Shown here: one piece after another, positions 6,376-9,686 of the stretch
Position numbering within the stretch: the stretch's first letter is position 1
How the letters are laid out: each line of letters starts with the position of its first letter
Assembly (NCBI GenBank): GCA_903927685.1
Contig: CAIYOB010000790.1
Location: forward strand, 1 to 9,686
Source: an uncultured Planctomycetaceae bacterium
Lineage (GTDB): Bacteria > Planctomycetota > Planctomycetia > Pirellulales > Pirellulaceae
DNA length: 9,686 bases
Direction of reading: 5' to 3'
Made by a program: the position numbers and the translations under genes
Notes under the pieces: model-generated
The model's database searches: none
The model's input: only the letters and a program-made list of their open reading frames with translations
Told to the model about the DNA's origin: nothing

Positions 6376-8451
6376 TCACCCGCCGTTTTCCCGCAACGTC
6401 AGCAAGCGGTCCGATTCGCGCAGCGGACGATCCAGGTCCGGCGGCATTTGCACCCCGCCGTCCGCCAATTCAACGGCGACGATCTGGACGCCAAACCGGC
6501 TGCGGAACCCGCACTGGCGAATGGTCTTGCCCAGCGCGTCCAGGGGCACCAGCAGCCGTTGGATCGGGGCGTCGCCCGCCGGAGACACGGCGGCCAGCAG
6601 ACTGTCCAGGCGGGCCTCCTGGTCGATGGCCCGCAAGCCCTGATACTCTTCCAGGATCGCCTTGCGGCCGGCCTCGATCCGTTTCGCCGTGGCTTCGAAC
6701 ACGCTCGCCCGCGTCAGCATGCCCAGCCAGCGGCCGCCGTGATCCTCGGAGACCACGGGCAGGACGTGCAGGTTGCCGTGGCGGAAGACCTCCAAAGCGT
6801 GGTACAGGTCATCCTCCGGCGCCAGCGTGGGCACGCCCTCCGTCATGATATCCACCGCCAGCACGGTCCGGGCCAGCGAGCGATCCAGGGCGGAACGTTC
6901 CAGGCCCGGCAGCGTGACCACGCCGCACAGGCGGCCACCGTCCACGACGGCGAAGATCGGCTGGGCCCCGGGCTGAATCAGCCGGACGATGTCGCCCAGC
7001 GGAGTCTGGGGCGCCAGCACGTACGGCCAGTTCGCTTCCAGATGATCTCGCACTCGCGAGGACTCGAGGATGCGGATCACCGCATCCGCCGCGTGGACCG
7101 GCGACTGGGCCGCCGTCGGCACCTGCTCGCGGTTCAATCCCCACCGCCTCCCGATCACATAGGCGGCGGCGCAGACCAGCATCAGGGGCACGATCAGGCG
7201 ATAGCTGCCTGTCATCTCGGCCACCATCACGACCGCCGCCAGGGGGACGCGCATGGAAGCCGCCAGGACCCCGCCCATGCCGACGGGAATCAACGCCCGC
7301 CGCAGTTCCTCCGGGAACGCGCCCGGCAGCAACGCCTCGAACAACGCGCCGACCAACGCCCCCGTGACGCCGCCCAGAAACAGACTCGGCCCCAGCAGGC
7401 CTCCCGCGGCGCCGCTGCCCACGGTCGTGCTGGTGGCCCAGCACTTGACCACCACCACGGCGGCCAGCACGCCGCTCCAGTGCCACCACGACAAGCCGGC
7501 CTGGCCGGCAAACAGGCGGCCGTCCAAGGCCTGCTGGACAAAGTGGTAGCGGCTGTCGATGACCGCCGGGACCAGGCATGCCAGGGCTCCGGTCGCCAGT
7601 CCGCCCAGGGCGGGCCGCAGCACGCGAGGCAGCGGCAAGGCCGGGGCAAGCCGGCCTTCGACCAGGCGAAACGAGACGCTGAACAGGATGCTGACCAGTC
7701 CGCACGCCAGGCCCAACAAGCCGTAGGGGAGCAACTCCAGAGCCGACTCGAATTCCAAGGTCCCCGTGCCGGGCAGCAGGGGCGTCGCCAATCCCCACAG
7801 CGACATGAAGACCGTATACCCGACGACTGACGCGACCACGGACGGCACAATCGCTTCCGATTCGTAATCGCCTTCGCTGTACGGAATGCTGACGGCGAAC
7901 AGGGCTCCGCCCAGCGGACAACGGAAGATGGCGCCCACTCCGGCCGCACAGCCGGCAATCAGCATCAGCCGCCGCTGCCGCGGCGTGACGCCCAAGGCCC
8001 GCGACAGCGATGATCCAAGGGCGGCCCCGAGCGCCGCCACCGGGCCCTCGGGACCGGCCGAGCCGCCCGAGGAGATCACCAGCACGGAGGAGGCTGCATA
8101 CGTCGCCGGGCCGCGGAGCGGCATCACGCCCCGATCGTGATGGAACGAACGTGTCAACGCCTCGGTCCCGTGCCCCTTGGTCCCCGGACAGAGCCAGCGG
8201 AGCAGCAGGCCGGACAGCAAGCCCCCCAGCGCCGGCAGTAGGAGCATGCCCCCATGAAACTGGCCCAGCGTGCCGAGCGACTTGGGCAAGAAACGCCCGA
8301 TCAGCAACTCGGTCCCGTCATGCAGCCCCCACTCCATCGCGGCCGCAGACAAGCCCGCGGCCACGCCGATCAGCGCGGCCAGCAGCAGCGGCCGCGCCCG
8401 CCGCCAGGCATATTCCGTGGACTCCGCAAGCTCGTTGGACATTCCAGACAT
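6376..8451 (-). CDS. ClC-family chloride channel/transporter with CBS pair and RCK_C domain
   Basis: A 691-residue membrane protein. Residues about 20-435 form the ClC fold, with many hydrophobic helices and the signature loops KGHGTEAL (92-99, at the GSGIP position), GGSAGPEGP (129-137, with gating Glu E135) and GSGAAGGLLGPSL (345-357, at the GxFxP position). Two CBS domains follow (about 468-520 and 535-590, the second opening DIMTEGVPTLAPEDDL). An RCK_C/TrkA-C-like domain (about 625-690) has VPLDALGKTIRQCGFRSRFG and ends in DRLLTL. CBS and RCK_C domains usually bind nucleotides or other ligands and gate transport. At the helix that carries the proton glutamate in E. coli ClC (E203), this protein has FAVSIPYSEGDYE, with S188 and I189 in place of the two acids, so a passive channel is possible. 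The start is ATG at 8451; an ATG at 8442 (MSNELAE) has better spacing to GGGA and is an alternative. It lies 53 bp downstream of gatB on the same strand. Confidence 0.9.
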   Translation of the reverse strand: MSGMSNELAESTEYAWRRARPLLLAALIGVAAGLSAAAMEWGLHDGTELLIGRFLPKSLGTLGQFHGGMLLLPALGGLLSGLLLRWLCPGTKGHGTEALTRSFHHDRGVMPLRGPATYAASSVLVISSGGSAGPEGPVAALGAALGSSLSRALGVTPRQRRLMLIAGCAAGVGAIFRCPLGGALFAVSIPYSEGDYESEAIVPSVVASVVGYTVFMSLWGLATPLLPGTGTLEFESALELLPYGLLGLACGLVSILFSVSFRLVEGRLAPALPLPRVLRPALGGLATGALACLVPAVIDSRYHFVQQALDGRLFAGQAGLSWWHWSGVLAAVVVVKCWATSTTVGSGAAGGLLGPSLFLGGVTGALVGALFEALLPGAFPEELRRALIPVGMGGVLAASMRVPLAAVVMVAEMTGSYRLIVPLMLVCAAAYVIGRRWGLNREQVPTAAQSPVHAADAVIRILESSRVRDHLEANWPYVLAPQTPLGDIVRLIQPGAQPIFAVVDGGRLCGVVTLPGLERSALDRSLARTVLAVDIMTEGVPTLAPEDDLYHALEVFRHGNLHVLPVVSEDHGGRWLGMLTRASVFEATAKRIEAGRKAILEEYQGLRAIDQEARLDSLLAAVSPAGDAPIQRLLVPLDALGKTIRQCGFRSRFGVQIVAVELADGGVQMPPDLDRPLRESDRLLTLRENGG

Positions 8452-8504
8452 TTCCCGCGTCGTGACTCCGGTCCTAACGCGTCCTGTGACCTACAGCGTG
8501 GCCC

Positions 8505-9686
8505 CTAACCGGCCTCGATCAATTGCAGGCAGATCTCGCGGACCAAGGCCGGGTTGGCATTCGGGTTCTGCCGCTTGGCTTGACCGATCAGCGCGCCCAG
8601 CGCCTTTTGTTTGCCGGCCTTGACCTCGGCGACGGCCTGCGGATTGGCGGCGATCAGGCCCTGGCACAAGGCGACGATTTCGCCGCGGTCCACGCTGGCG
8701 ATGCCCAGGCTCTGCATCGCATCGGCGGCCGATTGACTGGACGCGAGCATCTGGTTGAACACGTCCCGGGCGCGCGAGTTGTCCAGGTCGCCGCGTTGGA
8801 CGATTTTCAATAGCTCGGCGAGCGCCGCGGCGGACACCGGAAACCGGTCGATGCCGATGCCACGCTCGTTCAGCGTCCGCAACACGTCCTGCTGGACCCA
8901 ATTGCTGGCCCGCTTGCCGTCGCCCGTGGCCGAGGCCAGGGCGACGAAGTAGTCAACCACCGGCCGGCCCTGGTTGACGATCACGTCGGCATCGTAGGCT
9001 TCGATCCCGTACGCGTCCTGCAGGCGCTGCCGGAGCGCCGCCGGCAGTTCGCCCAGGCCGGCCCGCACGCGCGCGACTTCCGCGGGCCCCACAATGACGG
9101 GCGCCAAGTCGGGATCGGGAAAATACCGGTAGTCGCTGGACTCTTCCTTCTGCCGCTGCGGGCGCGTCACTTGGGCCTGGTCGTCCCAGCCGCGCGTCGT
9201 CTTGTGCCCGCCGGGTTGGCCCAACTGGCGGCCGGTCTCTTGCCAGACGTCGTACTGCCGCGCCGCCTCGTAGGCCAACGCCCGCTCGACCGCGCGAAAA
9301 CTGTTCATGTTCTTGACCTCGACGATCGGCGTGGCGATCTTGACCGGCGAGGTGTGGAGGTGCAGATTGATGTTGGCATCAACCCGCAAACTGCCTTCCT
9401 GCATGTTGCAGTCGGAGACGCCGATGTAGGTCAGCAGCAGTTTCAACTCGTCCAGGTACGCGCGGGCCTCCTGCGGCGAACGCAGGTCGGGGTGGCTGAC
9501 GATTTCCAGCAGCGGCGTGCCCGTCCGATTCAGGTCGATGCGGCTGTCCGCCTTGCCGGCCACTTCGTCGTGCATGCTCTTGCCAGCGTCCTCTTCCAGG
9601 TGCGCCCGGATGATCCCCACGCGTTTGGGCTCAAAGGCCCCTTTCGAGTCGCGGATCTCCAGCCAGCCTTCGCGGGACAGGGGCAA
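8505..9686 (-). CDS. gatB: Asp-tRNA(Asn)/Glu-tRNA(Gln) amidotransferase subunit B (5' end outside window)
   Basis: The window holds the last 393 residues; about the first 100 of the usual 480-500 are missing past the right edge. GatB is the tRNA-binding kinase subunit of GatCAB, which activates Glu or Asp on misacylated tRNA(Gln) or tRNA(Asn) and amidates it with ammonia from GatA. Recognisable motifs are RIDLNRTGTPLLEIVSHPDL, VEVKNMNSFRAVERAL, and TRGWDDQAQVTRPQRQKEES followed by DYRYFPDPDLAP. The C-terminal part is the helical linker and the YqeY-like tRNA-binding tail, with GALIGQAKRQNPNANP near the end. All are normal for the family, with no frameshift or gap. The leftmost codon in the window on this strand is TTG for an internal Leu, not a start. 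The clc gene follows after 53 bp. No gatA or gatC is seen here. Confidence 0.96.
   Translation of the reverse strand: MPLSREGWLEIRDSKGAFEPKRVGIIRAHLEEDAGKSMHDEVAGKADSRIDLNRTGTPLLEIVSHPDLRSPQEARAYLDELKLLLTYIGVSDCNMQEGSLRVDANINLHLHTSPVKIATPIVEVKNMNSFRAVERALAYEAARQYDVWQETGRQLGQPGGHKTTRGWDDQAQVTRPQRQKEESSDYRYFPDPDLAPVIVGPAEVARVRAGLGELPAALRQRLQDAYGIEAYDADVIVNQGRPVVDYFVALASATGDGKRASNWVQQDVLRTLNERGIGIDRFPVSAAALAELLKIVQRGDLDNSRARDVFNQMLASSQSAADAMQSLGIASVDRGEIVALCQGLIAANPQAVAEVKAGKQKALGALIGQAKRQNPNANPALVREICLQLIEAG

Noticed and set aside
6448..7830. 460-codon plus-strand open frame
   Set aside because: Antisense to the ClC gene. The product is repetitive His, Gln, Arg and Ala sequence with no ribosome binding site or domain.
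8452..8504. Promoter or terminator between gatB and the ClC gene
   Set aside because: The 53-bp gap shows no clear hairpin and no convincing -35/-10 pair on the minus strand.

Overview
The window is GC-rich, gene-dense bacterial chromosome. It most likely comes from a planctomycete, probably of the Pirellula/Blastopirellula type. That placement rests on three things: a DUF1570-type secreted protein with HExxH, a soluble FHA-GAF histidine kinase, and many GTG starts in high-GC coding sequence. No 16S rRNA or other marker is present to settle it. There are no tRNA or rRNA genes, no insertion sequences and no CRISPR array.

Layout, left to right. (a) Bases 1-80 hold the first 26 codons of a minus-strand gene for an exported protein. 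(b) A 363-bp divergent intergenic region follows, with a good sigma70-like promoter (TTGACA-17-TATTCT) and a strong ribosome binding site. (c) A plus-strand signalling operon comes next: a stand-alone, partly degenerate receiver protein (444-833), an FHA-GAF-histidine kinase (875-2659), and a 95-residue protein of unknown function (2670-2957). (d) Directly after it is a fragment resembling the C-terminal end of a McrC-type nuclease (2965-3228), ending in a stem-loop, and then a 155-bp gap with TGGTTATA-type inverted and direct repeats. (e) A second plus-strand pair encodes a 12-TM MFS drug-antiporter-like protein (3384-4664) and a secreted zinc-peptidase-like DUF1570 protein (4679-6244). (f) A nested 89-bp palindrome lies between convergent genes. 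(g) On the minus strand, gatB (cut by the right edge) lies upstream of a ClC chloride channel/transporter that carries two CBS domains and a C-terminal RCK_C (TrkA-C) domain.

How the genes fit together. The receiver and kinase probably form one phosphorelay module: no DNA-binding output is encoded, the kinase has no membrane segment, and the FHA domain suggests input from Ser/Thr phosphorylation. The transporter and the DUF1570 protein are likely co-transcribed (14-bp gap), possibly under the repeat cluster upstream of 3384. gatB is housekeeping (Gln-/Asn-tRNA transamidation).

No clearly new multi-gene system is visible. The items most worth a second look are the receiver-FHA-kinase-small protein operon, the McrC-like remnant abutting it, the operator-like repeats without a local regulator, the nested palindrome, and the ClC-CBS-RCK_C fusion lacking the usual proton-pathway acidic residues.
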